Source: Pseudescherichia sp031979925
GTDB lineage: Bacteria; Pseudomonadota; Gammaproteobacteria; Enterobacterales; Enterobacteriaceae
Length of the DNA: 64,000 nucleotides
Assembly (NCBI RefSeq): GCF_031979925.1
Contig: NZ_DALZFB010000001.1
Coordinates: forward strand, 372,001-436,000
Reading direction: 5' to 3'
How positions within the stretch are numbered: the first letter of the stretch is position 1; each line of letters opens with the position of its first letter. Under the pieces are notes generated by a model. That model worked only from the letters and a program-made list of their open reading frames with translations, had not been told where the DNA came from and ran no database searches. A program made the translations under genes and the position numbers. Shown here piece by piece: positions 44,601 to 53,202 of the stretch.

Positions 44601-45590
44601 AGCTTCCGCGTGGTGGATGACAAAAACCGCAAGCTGCAAGAGGGGCGTGATCTGACGGCGCTGAAGGAGAGCCTGAAGGGCAAAGTGCAGGAGACGCTCT
44701 CGGCGGTAGCCGATGACGGCATCGAGCAGAGCGGCCTGCATATCTGGAGCTTCGGCACCCTCGCCCAGAGCTATGAGCAGAAGCGCGGCAACTATAAGGT
44801 GAAGGCCTGGCCGGCGCTGGTGGACGAGCGCGACAGCGTGGCGATCAAGCTGTTCGATAACCCGCTGGAGCAGGAGCAGGCCATGTGGCGCGGCCTGCGC
44901 AGACTACTGCTGCTCAATATCCCGTCGCCGATTAAGTATCTGCACGAGAAGCTGCCTAACAAAGCCAAGCTGGGACTCTACTTTAACCCCTATGGTAAAG
45001 TACTGGAGCTGATCGACGACTGTATCGCCTGCGGCGTGGATAAGCTGATCCACGAGGCGGGCGGCCCGGTATGGACGGAAGAGGGTTTCGCGGCGCTGCA
45101 TGAGAAGGTTCGCGCCGAGCTGAACGACACGGTGGTAGAGATCGCCAAACAGGTAGAGCAGATCCTGACCGCGGTGTTCAATATCAACAAGCGCCTGAAG
45201 GGGCGCGTGGATATGACTATGGCGCTGGGACTGTCGGATGTGAAGGCGCAGATGTCAGGTCTGGTCTATCGCGGGTTTGTCACCGGTAACGGCTTTGCCC
45301 GCCTGGGCGATACCCTGCGCTATTTGCAGGCCATCGAAAAACGGCTGGAGAAGCTGGCGGTGGATCCGCACCGCGATCGCGCCCAGATGCTGAAGGTGGA
45401 GCAGGTTCAGCAGGCGTGGCAGCAGTGGTTGAACAAGCTGCCGCCCAATCGCCGTAACGATGACGACGTGCAGGCGATCCGCTGGATGATCGAGGAGCTG
45501 CGGGTCAGCTTCTTTGCTCAGCAGCTGGGGACCCCGTACCCGATTTCAGATAAGCGCATCTTACAAGCGATGGAGCAGATCTCCGCCTAA
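41688..45590 (+). CDS. hrpA: ATP-dependent RNA helicase HrpA
   Basis: The 1,300-residue DEAH-box helicase has Walker A G-E-T-G-S-G-K-T (100-107), D-E-A-H (197-200), S-A-T (motif III) and Q-R-K-G-R-C-G-R (motif VI). The HA2/OB-fold region and the long HrpA-specific C-terminal domain follow. HrpA separates colliding or stalled ribosomes and was first linked to processing of fimbrial mRNA. Length and order next to azoR match E. coli, and the frame is intact. Confidence 0.96.
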   Translation: MTEQQKLSFADLNNHLDNLMFRDRQRFARRLHGVKKVKNPESQQAILQEMAQEIAKAATVVERRAAARPEISYPDNLPVSQKKQDILEAIRDNQVTIVAGETGSGKTTQLPKICMELGRGVKGLIGHTQPRRLAARTVANRIAEELKSEPGGAIGYKVRFSDHVSENTMVKLMTDGILLAEIQQDRLLMQYDTIIIDEAHERSLNIDFLLGYFKELLPKRPDLKIIITSATIDPERFSRHFNNAPIIEVSGRTYPVEVRYRPIVEEADDTERDQLQAIFDAVDELGRESPGDILIFMSGEREIRDTADALNKLNLRHTEVLPLYARLSNSEQNRVFQPHGGRRIVLATNVAETSLTVPGIKYVIDPGTARISRYSYRTKVQRLPIEPVSQASANQRKGRCGRVSEGICIRLYSEDDFLSRPEFTDPEILRTNLASVILQMTALGLGDIAAFPFVEAPDRRNIQDGVRLLEELGAITTDESQTAYKLTAQGRQLSQLPVDPRLARMVLEAQKLGCVREAMIITSALSIQDPRERPMDKQQASDEKHRRFHDKESDFLAFVNLWNYLGEQQKALSSNQFRRLCRTDYLNYLRVREWQDIYTQLRQVVKELGIAVNSEPAEYREIHIALLTGLLSHIGMKDADKQEFTGARNARFSIFPGSGLFKKPPKWTMVAELVETSRLWGRIAARIDPEWVEPVAQHLLKRSYSEPHWERAQGAVMATEKVTVYGLPVVAARKVNYSQIDPALSRELFIRHALVEGDWQTRHAFFRENLKLRSEIEELEHKSRRRDILVDDDTLFEFYDQRISVDAISARHFDSWWKKASRETPDLLNFEKSMLIKEGAEQVSKLDYPNFWHQGNLKLRLSYQFEPGADADGVTVHIPLPLLNQVEESGFEWQIPGLRRELIIALIKSLPKPIRRNFVPAPNYAEAFLGRVTPLELPLLDALERELRRMTGVTVDRDAWQWEQVPDHLKISFRVVDDKNRKLQEGRDLTALKESLKGKVQETLSAVADDGIEQSGLHIWSFGTLAQSYEQKRGNYKVKAWPALVDERDSVAIKLFDNPLEQEQAMWRGLRRLLLLNIPSPIKYLHEKLPNKAKLGLYFNPYGKVLELIDDCIACGVDKLIHEAGGPVWTEEGFAALHEKVRAELNDTVVEIAKQVEQILTAVFNINKRLKGRVDMTMALGLSDVKAQMSGLVYRGFVTGNGFARLGDTLRYLQAIEKRLEKLAVDPHRDRAQMLKVEQVQQAWQQWLNKLPPNRRNDDDVQAIRWMIEELRVSFFAQQLGTPYPISDKRILQAMEQISA

Positions 45591-45604
45591 CCCCAAGCCC
45601 GGTG

Positions 45605-45651
45605 GCGCTGCGCTTACCGGGCCTACGGAGCCTGCATACCGTGTAGGCCCG
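45605..45651. repeat. REP-like repeat, left copy beside the assembly gap
   Basis: A 47-bp unit with an internal inverted repeat (CGGGCCTAC ... GTAGGCCCG), typical of enterobacterial REP/BIME elements. It is identical to the copy right of the N-run. It lies 14 bp after the hrpA stop. Confidence 0.85.
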
Positions 45652-45751
45652 NNNNNNNNNNNNNNNNNNNNNNNNNNNNNNNNNNNNNNNNNNNNNNNNN
45701 NNNNNNNNNNNNNNNNNNNNNNNNNNNNNNNNNNNNNNNNNNNNNNNNNNN
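45652..45751. other. Assembly gap of exactly 100 N
   Basis: A round-number N-run bordered by two identical repeat copies is a scaffold placeholder, so the true length and number of repeat units here are unknown. Confidence 0.98.
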
Positions 45752-45798
45752 GCGCTGCGCTTACCGGGCCTACGGAGCCTGCATACCGTGTAGGCCCG
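45752..45798. repeat. REP-like repeat, right copy
   Basis: Identical over 47 bp to 45605-45651 and continuing into GC-rich G/C triplets to about 45822, which complete a REP-type hairpin. The array lies between convergent hrpA and the efflux operon. Confidence 0.85.
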
Positions 45799-45857
45799 GC
45801 AAGGCCCGCCGCCGCCGGGCGTTAATCCCGTTTCAGGTGCGGCGATAGAGCAGAGGG

Positions 45858-47240
45858 TCAGGATTGACCTGCCCAACCGCCGCCCAATGCCCGATAGAGA
45901 TCGATCTGCGCCAGCAGCACGCTGTTCTTCACTTGCACCACGTTTAGCTGGGTAGAGAAGAGGGTGCGCTGAGCGTCCAGCACGTCCAGGTATGAGGAGT
46001 AGCCATTCTGGTAACGGTTTTGCGCGATGCGCAGCGTCTCGTCCGCCACCTCTACTTGCCCCTGAAGCTCGACCAGCTGCTCCTGCAGGCGTGCGATGGC
46101 GTCGAGGCTATCGTTTACCTCTTTAAAGGCGTTGCGCACCGTACGCTCATAGCTATAGAGCGCCTGATTGCGCTGGGACTGGGACACATCCACCTGCGCA
46201 TTCAGCGCCTGGCGGTTGAGCAGCGGGGCAAGAATACTGCCGCCCACGCTCCACAGCCGCAGCGGATTATTGAGTAGCCCCGCGAGCGTATCATCCTGAA
46301 CCGATCCCCCCGCCGTCAGGTTAAGAGATGGCAGCAGCTGTGCCTGTGAAACGGCGAGGCTGGCGTCGGCGGCGATCAACTCCCGCTGGGCCTGAACGAT
46401 ATCCGGGCGGCGATTAAGTAGCGAGGAGGGGAGCTGACCGGGAATGCGCAGCGGCGTCAATTTATCAAACTCGTCGCTGCGCCGGATGCCGCCAGGGTTA
46501 TCGCCAATCAGCACGCTCAGGGCGTTCTCCTGCTCGGTAATCTGATGCTGGAGCTGGGGGATCTGCGCCCGGGTAGCACGCAGCTCGGAGTCTGACTGCA
46601 TCAGCTCCAGGCGCGAGCTGTAGCCCGCCTCATACTGGCGCTGTGCCAGGGTGAAAGCCTCTTCTCGCGCCTTCAGCGTTGACTGGGTGACGCGCAGCTG
46701 CTCATCGAGCGAAAGTAACGTGACGTAGCCGGTGGCTACCGACGACGCCACGGTCAGGTTCGCTGCCGCGGCGGCGGCCCGCTGCGCCTCCAGCGAGGCC
46801 TGAGCGGCTCTGGCCGTGCTGCGGTTAGCCCCCCACAGATCCACATCGTAGCTAGCAGAGAGGTTACCCCGATAGAGGGTGCTGTAGACCGGCAGACCCG
46901 TCGCCGCAGACTGCGCCCGCGCTCGCGTGCCGCTGAGGCCTGCATCCAGGGTCGGGAACAGGCTGCCCTCAGCGGCGTAAACTCGCGCCTGGTACTCATT
47001 CACCCGCTCGCGGGCAATAAGAATATCGCTGTTATAGCGCAGCGCCTGATCCACGTACTGGTTGAGCAGGCTATCGTGGAAGCTGCGCCACCAGACCGCC
47101 TCGGCCTGGCTGGCTGGTCCTACGCTGCTACGCCACTGGGCGGGGATAGTCAGGCTGGGCTTCGCGGGCTGAACATCAACCGACTGACAGGCCGCAAGAG
47201 CAACGCAGAGCGTCAGCAGCGCGGGGCGAAACGGTCTCAT
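45858..47240 (-). CDS. Outer-membrane efflux factor (NodT/OprM-like lipoprotein)
   Basis: The 460-residue protein has a signal with lipobox L-A-A-C (Cys19). Two outer-membrane-efflux repeats follow, each with a helical coiled-coil (for example Q-Y-E-A-G-Y-S-S-R-L-E and R-Y-Q-N-G-Y-S-S-Y-L-D). It forms the TolC-like channel. The start overlaps the stop of the adaptor gene as ATGA. Third gene of an MFS-adaptor-channel operon, so the pump does not need the shared TolC. Confidence 0.9.
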   Translation of the reverse strand: MRPFRPALLTLCVALAACQSVDVQPAKPSLTIPAQWRSSVGPASQAEAVWWRSFHDSLLNQYVDQALRYNSDILIARERVNEYQARVYAAEGSLFPTLDAGLSGTRARAQSAATGLPVYSTLYRGNLSASYDVDLWGANRSTARAAQASLEAQRAAAAAANLTVASSVATGYVTLLSLDEQLRVTQSTLKAREEAFTLAQRQYEAGYSSRLELMQSDSELRATRAQIPQLQHQITEQENALSVLIGDNPGGIRRSDEFDKLTPLRIPGQLPSSLLNRRPDIVQAQRELIAADASLAVSQAQLLPSLNLTAGGSVQDDTLAGLLNNPLRLWSVGGSILAPLLNRQALNAQVDVSQSQRNQALYSYERTVRNAFKEVNDSLDAIARLQEQLVELQGQVEVADETLRIAQNRYQNGYSSYLDVLDAQRTLFSTQLNVVQVKNSVLLAQIDLYRALGGGWAGQS

Positions 47241-48316
47241 TTCGCCTCCCGGGTATCAATATGCACCTGCACCGACATGCCGGGGCGCAGACGCGCGATC
47301 TGCTCCGCGTTGCCCTCTACCGCAATGCGAACCGGAATACGCTGGGCAATCTTCACAAAGTTGCCGGTGGCGTTATCCGGCGAAATGGCGCTGAATTCAA
47401 CCCCGGTGGCGGGCGAGATGGATTCCACGCGACCAGAGAAAGCCTGGTTGTTCAGCGCATCCACGGTAAAGCGTACAGGTAGACCGGTGTGAACATTGGC
47501 GAGCTGCGTCTCTTTCAGGTTAGCAATAACCCAGCGCTGGGAGGGAACCAGCGAGGTGAGGTGCGTGCCAGCCGTCACGTAGGCACCGAGCCGCACGGCC
47601 ATCTGGCCCAGCTGTCCGTCGCGCGGAGCGACGATGCGGGTGTTTTGCAGATCGATCTGCGCCAGCTCCAGCGCCGCCTGAGCGTTCTCCACGTCGGCCT
47701 GCAGTGCCGCACGATTGACGATAACCGTTTGCAGATCCTGGCGGGACGTCTCAAGGGTGGCCCGGGCCTGCGCAATATCAGCATTGCCCTGCGCCGCGCT
47801 CGCCAGCGCTGCATCGCGCTCACGAATCGACAGGGAACCATCTGCCGTTAGATTTTTCACCCGGCGTAGATCCGCCTGCGACTTCTGGTTTTGCGCCTGA
47901 GCATTTTGCAGCGCCGCTTCGTTACGCTTAATTACCGCCTCGGCACTTTTGCGCTGTTGAAGGTTATTATTGAGCGCTGCTACCTTCATCGCCAGCTGGG
48001 CCTCGGCCTGATGCACCCGCTGGTTGTAGATGCGATCGTCAATCTGCACCAGCAGATCGCCGCGCTTCACTACGGCAAAGTCCTGGACCTTCACCTCAGT
48101 AATATAGCCGTTGACCTGGGGGCTGATAAAGGTCGTCTGACCGCGCACGTAGGCGTTATCGGTAAACTGGGTATGGCGGGTAAACGGCGGTAGCTGCCAG
48201 GCGTAGAGGATCACCAGCACGCCTACGATGCCAATGGCGGCGGCGGCAAATATCGAAACCACCCGCAGATTGCTACGGGTATGTGCCTGCTCTTTAGCGG
48301 CATCCTGCTGACTCAT
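47237..48316 (-). CDS. HlyD/EmrA-type membrane-fusion protein
   Basis: The product has about 359 residues. One N-terminal membrane anchor (about 18-40) precedes the lipoyl/barrel segments with N-G-Y-I-T-E-V, a long coiled-coil hairpin (about 95-210), and V-R-F-T-V-D-A. It links an MFS pump to the outer-membrane channel. The ATG at 48316 with AGGAG upstream is preferred to the GTG at 48322. Cotranscribed with its neighbours, overlapping the channel gene by 4 bp. Confidence 0.9.
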   Translation of the reverse strand: MSQQDAAKEQAHTRSNLRVVSIFAAAAIGIVGVLVILYAWQLPPFTRHTQFTDNAYVRGQTTFISPQVNGYITEVKVQDFAVVKRGDLLVQIDDRIYNQRVHQAEAQLAMKVAALNNNLQQRKSAEAVIKRNEAALQNAQAQNQKSQADLRRVKNLTADGSLSIRERDAALASAAQGNADIAQARATLETSRQDLQTVIVNRAALQADVENAQAALELAQIDLQNTRIVAPRDGQLGQMAVRLGAYVTAGTHLTSLVPSQRWVIANLKETQLANVHTGLPVRFTVDALNNQAFSGRVESISPATGVEFSAISPDNATGNFVKIAQRIPVRIAVEGNAEQIARLRPGMSVQVHIDTREAK

Positions 48317-48361
48317 AACCACTCCTGTTGTAACACTGCTTTCATCAATACTCTTCCAACG

Positions 48362-50026
48362 CTATTTCGGGGTATTCACTGCTTTCTTTAGGGCCAGACG
48401 GGCGGTAATACGCAGCCGCAGCAGCCGCCAGAAGATCCACAGCAGCGTGGCGGCGGCAATGGTGGCGGTCAGCATGTAAGTATCGTTGTAAGCGAGAATA
48501 TTCGCTTCGATAGAACTGACGTTTTGCAGCTGGGCAACGGCCTGGGCGCTAAGTAAGGTGCTGTCGCCGATCAGGTTCTGATACTGCTGGGTGTAGAGCT
48601 GAAGGCGTTCGGTCACCAGCGGATCCAGCGTGGTGAGCTGATCCGCCAGCAGGCTGGAGTGATACTTCTCCCGCCAGACCTGAAAGGTGCCCAGCACCGC
48701 CGAGCCAAGCAGGCCGCCGAGGTTCTGGCTCATGCCAAACAGCACCGAGAAGCTGACCAGGTTACGCGGCTCGGTGACTACGCTACCAATGCCCGCCAGC
48801 ATTGCCGGGGCAAGGAAGAAGGCGCTGCCAAAGCCCAGCAGGAACTGGCTCACCATGAACTGATCGGGACGGGTCAGGCTTGTCGACTGGCTGTCGAGCA
48901 GGGAGGCAACGATCATCACCGCCAGCGAGGTGACAATCGGCCAGGCCAGACGCTGGGGCTTGATGGTCAGGCAGCTGGCGACGATGCCGCAGACGATGCC
49001 TGCGAAAATCGACCAGGCCAGATAGGTCATCTGTTCATTTTGCAAGCCGATATACTGCAACCAGCCGATGGCACCGCTGTTCTGCTCTGCCAGCACGATG
49101 CGGATCAGCACCATGATCAGACCCAGCCGCACGATGCTGCCGCTGGAGAGCCAGCGGGTATTGAGCAGCGGATTGCTGCGGTTGTGCTCAAAAACGATAG
49201 CGCTCACGATCAGCACCAGCGCTCCTGCCAGCGCCCAGCCGAGCCAGGGCGTTTCGAACCACCACTCCAGACGTCCCAGCGACAGCACGGCACAGAGCAG
49301 GGCCATGCCGGGGGCAAACAGAATGAAGGTGATAAAGTCCTTCTTCTCAAACACTTTTTTGCGATCGCCCGGCGGCAGCTTAAGCATGACCACGCAGGCA
49401 AGGGAGACCAGCGCCAGCCCCAGCTCAAACAGGTAAAGCCCGCGCCACTCGTCGGTTTGCAGCAGCTCGGTAGAGAAGAGTCTCGCCATCGGGATCGCCA
49501 GCGACGAGCCGGTAATGCCGATGGTTAACGCCTTGAGACGATGGCGGGCGGGCCAGGCCTGAATCTGATAGTAGATCCCCAGCGAGCTGAGGGCCGCCGC
49601 CACCATGCCATGCGCAGCCCGCACCATTATCGCCGAACTGAGATCGTTGACGAAGAGGTGAAAAAAGGTCACCAGAACGTAGAGCACCAGAAACCCTTCG
49701 GTAAAGGCGCGCAGGCCATACTGCTGGCGGAACTTCACTAACAGCAGGTTTATCGAGACGTTGGTCATCACATAGACCGCCGGTAGCCAGGCGATCTCCG
49801 TCGACCAGGCGGCAAAGGTTCCCTGCAGATTTTGCAGGTTGGCGGACACCATGGCATTGCCCAGCGCGCCGGTCAGGCACACCAGCAGGCCTACGATGCC
49901 ATAGGCAATACGTTTAGGAACAGGGTGCAGCGGCGTTGAGGGGGACCCCAGCAGCATCGGTTTTTCATGCGCCGCCCATTCACGGGGTGCATAGGGGTCG
50001 CGTTTCGTCAGCTGTCGGTCATCCAT
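48362..50026 (-). CDS. MFS transporter, 14-TM DHA2 (EmrB-like) family
   Basis: The 554-residue protein has about fourteen membrane segments and charged ends of about 35 and 20 residues. The sequence N-M-V-S-A-N-L-Q near segment 1 and L-L-G-S-A-V-L-G-T-F-Q-V-W near the C-terminal half fit the DHA2 group. It is the inner-membrane pump of the operon and probably exports toxic organic molecules. First gene of the operon; its promoter lies in the 160 bp shared with divergent ydcF. No local regulator is encoded. Confidence 0.88.
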   Translation of the reverse strand: MDDRQLTKRDPYAPREWAAHEKPMLLGSPSTPLHPVPKRIAYGIVGLLVCLTGALGNAMVSANLQNLQGTFAAWSTEIAWLPAVYVMTNVSINLLLVKFRQQYGLRAFTEGFLVLYVLVTFFHLFVNDLSSAIMVRAAHGMVAAALSSLGIYYQIQAWPARHRLKALTIGITGSSLAIPMARLFSTELLQTDEWRGLYLFELGLALVSLACVVMLKLPPGDRKKVFEKKDFITFILFAPGMALLCAVLSLGRLEWWFETPWLGWALAGALVLIVSAIVFEHNRSNPLLNTRWLSSGSIVRLGLIMVLIRIVLAEQNSGAIGWLQYIGLQNEQMTYLAWSIFAGIVCGIVASCLTIKPQRLAWPIVTSLAVMIVASLLDSQSTSLTRPDQFMVSQFLLGFGSAFFLAPAMLAGIGSVVTEPRNLVSFSVLFGMSQNLGGLLGSAVLGTFQVWREKYHSSLLADQLTTLDPLVTERLQLYTQQYQNLIGDSTLLSAQAVAQLQNVSSIEANILAYNDTYMLTATIAAATLLWIFWRLLRLRITARLALKKAVNTPK

Positions 50027-50185
50027 AGATTGTTAACATTAAGCATTCTGTATTGGTGAGTGTACTAATAGTTCTGATTATTTATCAAATTAATGAATAA
50101 AGCGAAATCAGCGATTAGGAGAGATCGCCTTTTCTTTACCTAAGGCTTTGTTAACCTGCTGGGATATATCCTGTAGGAGGTGACA

Positions 50186-50989
50186 ATGTTTATGACCCGC
50201 TTTCCGCTTCTGCCAGAAAAAACGCTGACGGCGGTTAACGTGCTGGGGCACTGGCTGGCGCAGAATGAGTTTGAAGGTAAGCCGCTGCCGGCACAGGCTG
50301 GCTGCATTGTTCTGGCCGGTAATGCTGTGATCCCCACCATCGACGCTGCCTGTGAGCTGGCTGCATCCTCCGGATTACCGCTGATCGTCAGCGGCGGCAT
50401 TGGGCACTCCACGCCGTTCCTCTACGCCGCCATTGCACGCCACTCGCGCTATAACAAGGTGCGCACTACCGGACGCACTGAGGCGGCGATTATTGGTGAT
50501 ATTGCTCGCCAGTTCTGTAAAATTCCGGCAGATAAATTGATCCTGGAGGAGCGCTCTACTAACTGCGGCGAAAATGCCCGTTTCTCATGGGCGCTGCTCC
50601 GCGAGCGTAGCCTACCTGTGAAAACGCTGGTTATCGTGCAGGACCCCACTATGCAGCGCCGGACGATGGCGACCTTTGCCCGCGTGTTGGAGGAGGTTAA
50701 CCATGAGGTGCGGTGCGTAAGCTATCCCGGCTTTTCACCGGAGCTTGATAACGGCAGCCATGGCCTGACCTTTCTGCCCAAGAGAGAAGGGCTATGGCCA
50801 ATCGATCGCTATCTGTCGCTGATCCCAGGCGAGCTGGCGCGGCTGCGCGATGATGATCGGGGCTACGGCCCTAACGGACGCGGTTTCATTGCTCACGTCG
50901 ATATGCCTGATGAGATAATCCGTGCGTGGCAGGTTATGCAGGCGGACGAGACGCTGATGCCAACCCTGCGAGCACGGGCGCTAATATAA
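50186..50989 (+). CDS. ydcF: DUF218 protein YdcF
   Basis: The product has about 267 residues. I-V-L-A-G-N-A-V-I-P-T-I-D-A-A, S-G-G-I-G-H-S-T and S-T-N-C-G-E-N-A-R-F-S correspond closely to E. coli YdcF, a DUF218-fold protein reported to bind S-adenosylmethionine. The ATG at 50186 is five bases after AGGAGG; ATG 50192 is also possible. Between hrpA and aldA as in E. coli, although an efflux operon has been inserted before it. Confidence 0.93.
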   Translation: MFMTRFPLLPEKTLTAVNVLGHWLAQNEFEGKPLPAQAGCIVLAGNAVIPTIDAACELAASSGLPLIVSGGIGHSTPFLYAAIARHSRYNKVRTTGRTEAAIIGDIARQFCKIPADKLILEERSTNCGENARFSWALLRERSLPVKTLVIVQDPTMQRRTMATFARVLEEVNHEVRCVSYPGFSPELDNGSHGLTFLPKREGLWPIDRYLSLIPGELARLRDDDRGYGPNGRGFIAHVDMPDEIIRAWQVMQADETLMPTLRARALI

Positions 50990-51125
50990 ATGGCTGATGT
51001 AGCATGCTGTTTATTATGAGATCACTCACAAATTCCGCCTGTTGCTCTGTGAATTATCCGCGACGCCTGTAAATTTTTAACAACAGATTTACTTGTTAAA
51101 AACAATCCCATTACAGGAGCAGGAC

Positions 51126-52565
51126 ATGACAGCACCCGTACAGCACCCGATGTATATTGATGGTCAGTTTGTCACCTGGCAGGGCGAGGCCTGGATTGAC
51201 GTCGTCAACCCGGCTACCGAAGCGCTGATTTCACGCATTCCTGACGGTACGGCGGAAGATGCTCGTAAGGCCATCGACGCCGCCGCTCGCGCCCAGCCTG
51301 CATGGGAGGCGCTGCCAGCCATCGAACGCGCCGGGTGGCTACGGAAAATTGCAGCGGGGATCCGCGAGCAAGCCAGTGAAATTAGCGCCCTGATTGTTGA
51401 AGAGGGCGGCAAAATTCAGCAGCTTGCTGAGGTCGAGGTCGCCTTTACCGCTGATTATATTGAGTATATGGCCGAGTGGGCGCGCCGCTACGAAGGTGAG
51501 ATCTTACAGAGCGACCGCCCCGGAGAGAACATTCTGGTCTTCAAGCGTGCGCTGGGCGTGACTACCGGCATCCTGCCATGGAACTTCCCGTTCTTCCTGA
51601 TCGCCCGTAAGCTGGCTCCGGCACTGGTGACCGGCAATACCATTGTCATTAAGCCGAGCGAGTTTACCCCTAACAACGCCATCGCCTTTGCCAAAATCGT
51701 CGACAGCATCGGCCTGCCGCGTGGGGTGTTTAACCTGGTGCTCGGACGCGGGGAGACCGTGGGTCAGGAGCTGGCGGGTAACCCGAAAGTGGCGATGGTC
51801 AGCATGACCGGCAGCGTCGGCGCTGGAGAGAAGATCATGGCGGCGGCGGCAAAAAACATCACTAAAGTATGCCTGGAGCTGGGGGGTAAAGCGCCTGCTA
51901 TCGTGATGGACGATGCCGATCTGGAGCTGGCGGTGAAAGCCATTGTCGACTCACGGGTAATCAATACCGGGCAGGTCTGTAACTGCGCCGAGCGCGTCTA
52001 TGTGCAGAAGGGCATCTACGATCGCTTCGTTAACCGTCTGGGTGAGGCGATGAACGCCGTCGAATATGGCGATCCTGCCGCCCGCAACGACATTGCTATG
52101 GGGCCGCTGATCAACGCCGCCGCGCTGGCTCGCGTCGAGCAGAAGGTGGCCGGTGCCGTAGAGCAGGGGGCGAAGATTGCTCTCGGTGGGAAAGCGGTAG
52201 AGGGCAGCGGCTATTTCTATCCGCCGACGCTGCTGCTGGACGTACGTCAGGATATGACCATCATGCATGAGGAGACCTTCGGCCCGGTACTGCCTGTGGT
52301 GGTCTTTGATACCCTGGAAGAGGCGCTGGCGATGGCTAACGACAGCGACTACGGTCTGACCTCCTCGATCTATACGCAAAACCTCAATACCGCGATGAAA
52401 GCGATCAAGGGGTTGAAGTTCGGCGAAACCTACGTCAACCGTGAGAACTTTGAGGCGATGCAGGGATTCCATGCTGGCTGGCGTAAATCCGGCATCGGCG
52501 GGGCCGACGGACGCCATGGCCTCAACGAATATCTGCAAACCCAGGTGGTCTATCTGCAATCCTAA
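51126..52565 (+). CDS. aldA: Lactaldehyde/glycolaldehyde dehydrogenase AldA
   Basis: The 479 residues from the ATG at 51126 equal E. coli AldA. This NAD-dependent aldehyde dehydrogenase oxidises L-lactaldehyde (from fucose and rhamnose) and glycolaldehyde. Motifs: P-W-N-F-P-F-F (about 151), T-G-S-V-G-A-G-E (NAD), catalytic Glu in L-E-L-G-G-K, and catalytic Cys in G-Q-V-C-N-C-A-E-R. An in-frame ATG at 51093 would add 11 residues. The tandem cysteines match E. coli. Confidence 0.96.
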   Translation: MTAPVQHPMYIDGQFVTWQGEAWIDVVNPATEALISRIPDGTAEDARKAIDAAARAQPAWEALPAIERAGWLRKIAAGIREQASEISALIVEEGGKIQQLAEVEVAFTADYIEYMAEWARRYEGEILQSDRPGENILVFKRALGVTTGILPWNFPFFLIARKLAPALVTGNTIVIKPSEFTPNNAIAFAKIVDSIGLPRGVFNLVLGRGETVGQELAGNPKVAMVSMTGSVGAGEKIMAAAAKNITKVCLELGGKAPAIVMDDADLELAVKAIVDSRVINTGQVCNCAERVYVQKGIYDRFVNRLGEAMNAVEYGDPAARNDIAMGPLINAAALARVEQKVAGAVEQGAKIALGGKAVEGSGYFYPPTLLLDVRQDMTIMHEETFGPVLPVVVFDTLEEALAMANDSDYGLTSSIYTQNLNTAMKAIKGLKFGETYVNRENFEAMQGFHAGWRKSGIGGADGRHGLNEYLQTQVVYLQS

Positions 52566-52650
52566 ATGATTCGGTCAGAGAATAATTAATGCAGTTTTAA
52601 TCAAAGCCCGGTATGTTTGCTTTTTTACTGTTTTAGATAAGGAAAATCTA

Positions 52651-53181
52651 ATGCGCAGCAAATATTCCGGGTTACAAATAACCATTCACTGGCTGGTATT
52701 TTTGCTGGTGGTAGTGGCCTACTGCGCGATGGAGTTTCGCGGATTTTTCCCCCGTAGCGACCGTCCGCTGATCAATATGGTTCATGTCTCCTGTGGGATC
52801 TCCATTCTGGTGCTGATGGTGGCGCGTCTGCTGGTGCGCCTGAAATATCCCTCGCCGCTGATTACGCCCAAACCAAAAGCGATGATGACCGGTCTGGCGC
52901 ATCTCGGTCATCTGGTCATTTACATTCTGTTTATCGCCCTGCCAATTATCGGCCTGCTGATGATGTGGAACCGTGGAAACAACTGGTTTGCCTTCGGCAT
53001 CATGATGCCCCACGCCAGCGAAGCAAACTTCGATCTGGTGGATACTCTGAAAAGCTGGCACGTCACCCTGGCAACGCTGGGCTACTACGTGATTGGCCTG
53101 CACGCCGCCGCCGCGCTGGCACATCACTACGTCTGGAAAGACGATACGCTGCGGCGCATGATGCCAGGCAAACGGCGCTAA
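52651..53181 (+). CDS. cybB: Superoxide-oxidising cytochrome b561
   Basis: The 176-residue protein has four membrane helices. The haem-binding histidines lie in I-T-I-H-W-L, M-V-H-V-S-C-G, S-W-H-V-T-L and G-L-H-A-A-A-A-L-A-H-H. CybB takes electrons from superoxide in the periplasm and passes them to ubiquinone. Same position after aldA as in E. coli, where gapC may intervene. Confidence 0.93.
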   Translation: MRSKYSGLQITIHWLVFLLVVVAYCAMEFRGFFPRSDRPLINMVHVSCGISILVLMVARLLVRLKYPSPLITPKPKAMMTGLAHLGHLVIYILFIALPIIGLLMMWNRGNNWFAFGIMMPHASEANFDLVDTLKSWHVTLATLGYYVIGLHAAAALAHHYVWKDDTLRRMMPGKRR

Positions 53182-53202
53182 GTGCTGTACCGGGGCCAGA
53201 TA

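Noticed and set aside
45514..45876. Open frames running through the N-run on both strands
   Set aside because: They exist only because the N placeholder has no stop codons; they translate REP repeats.
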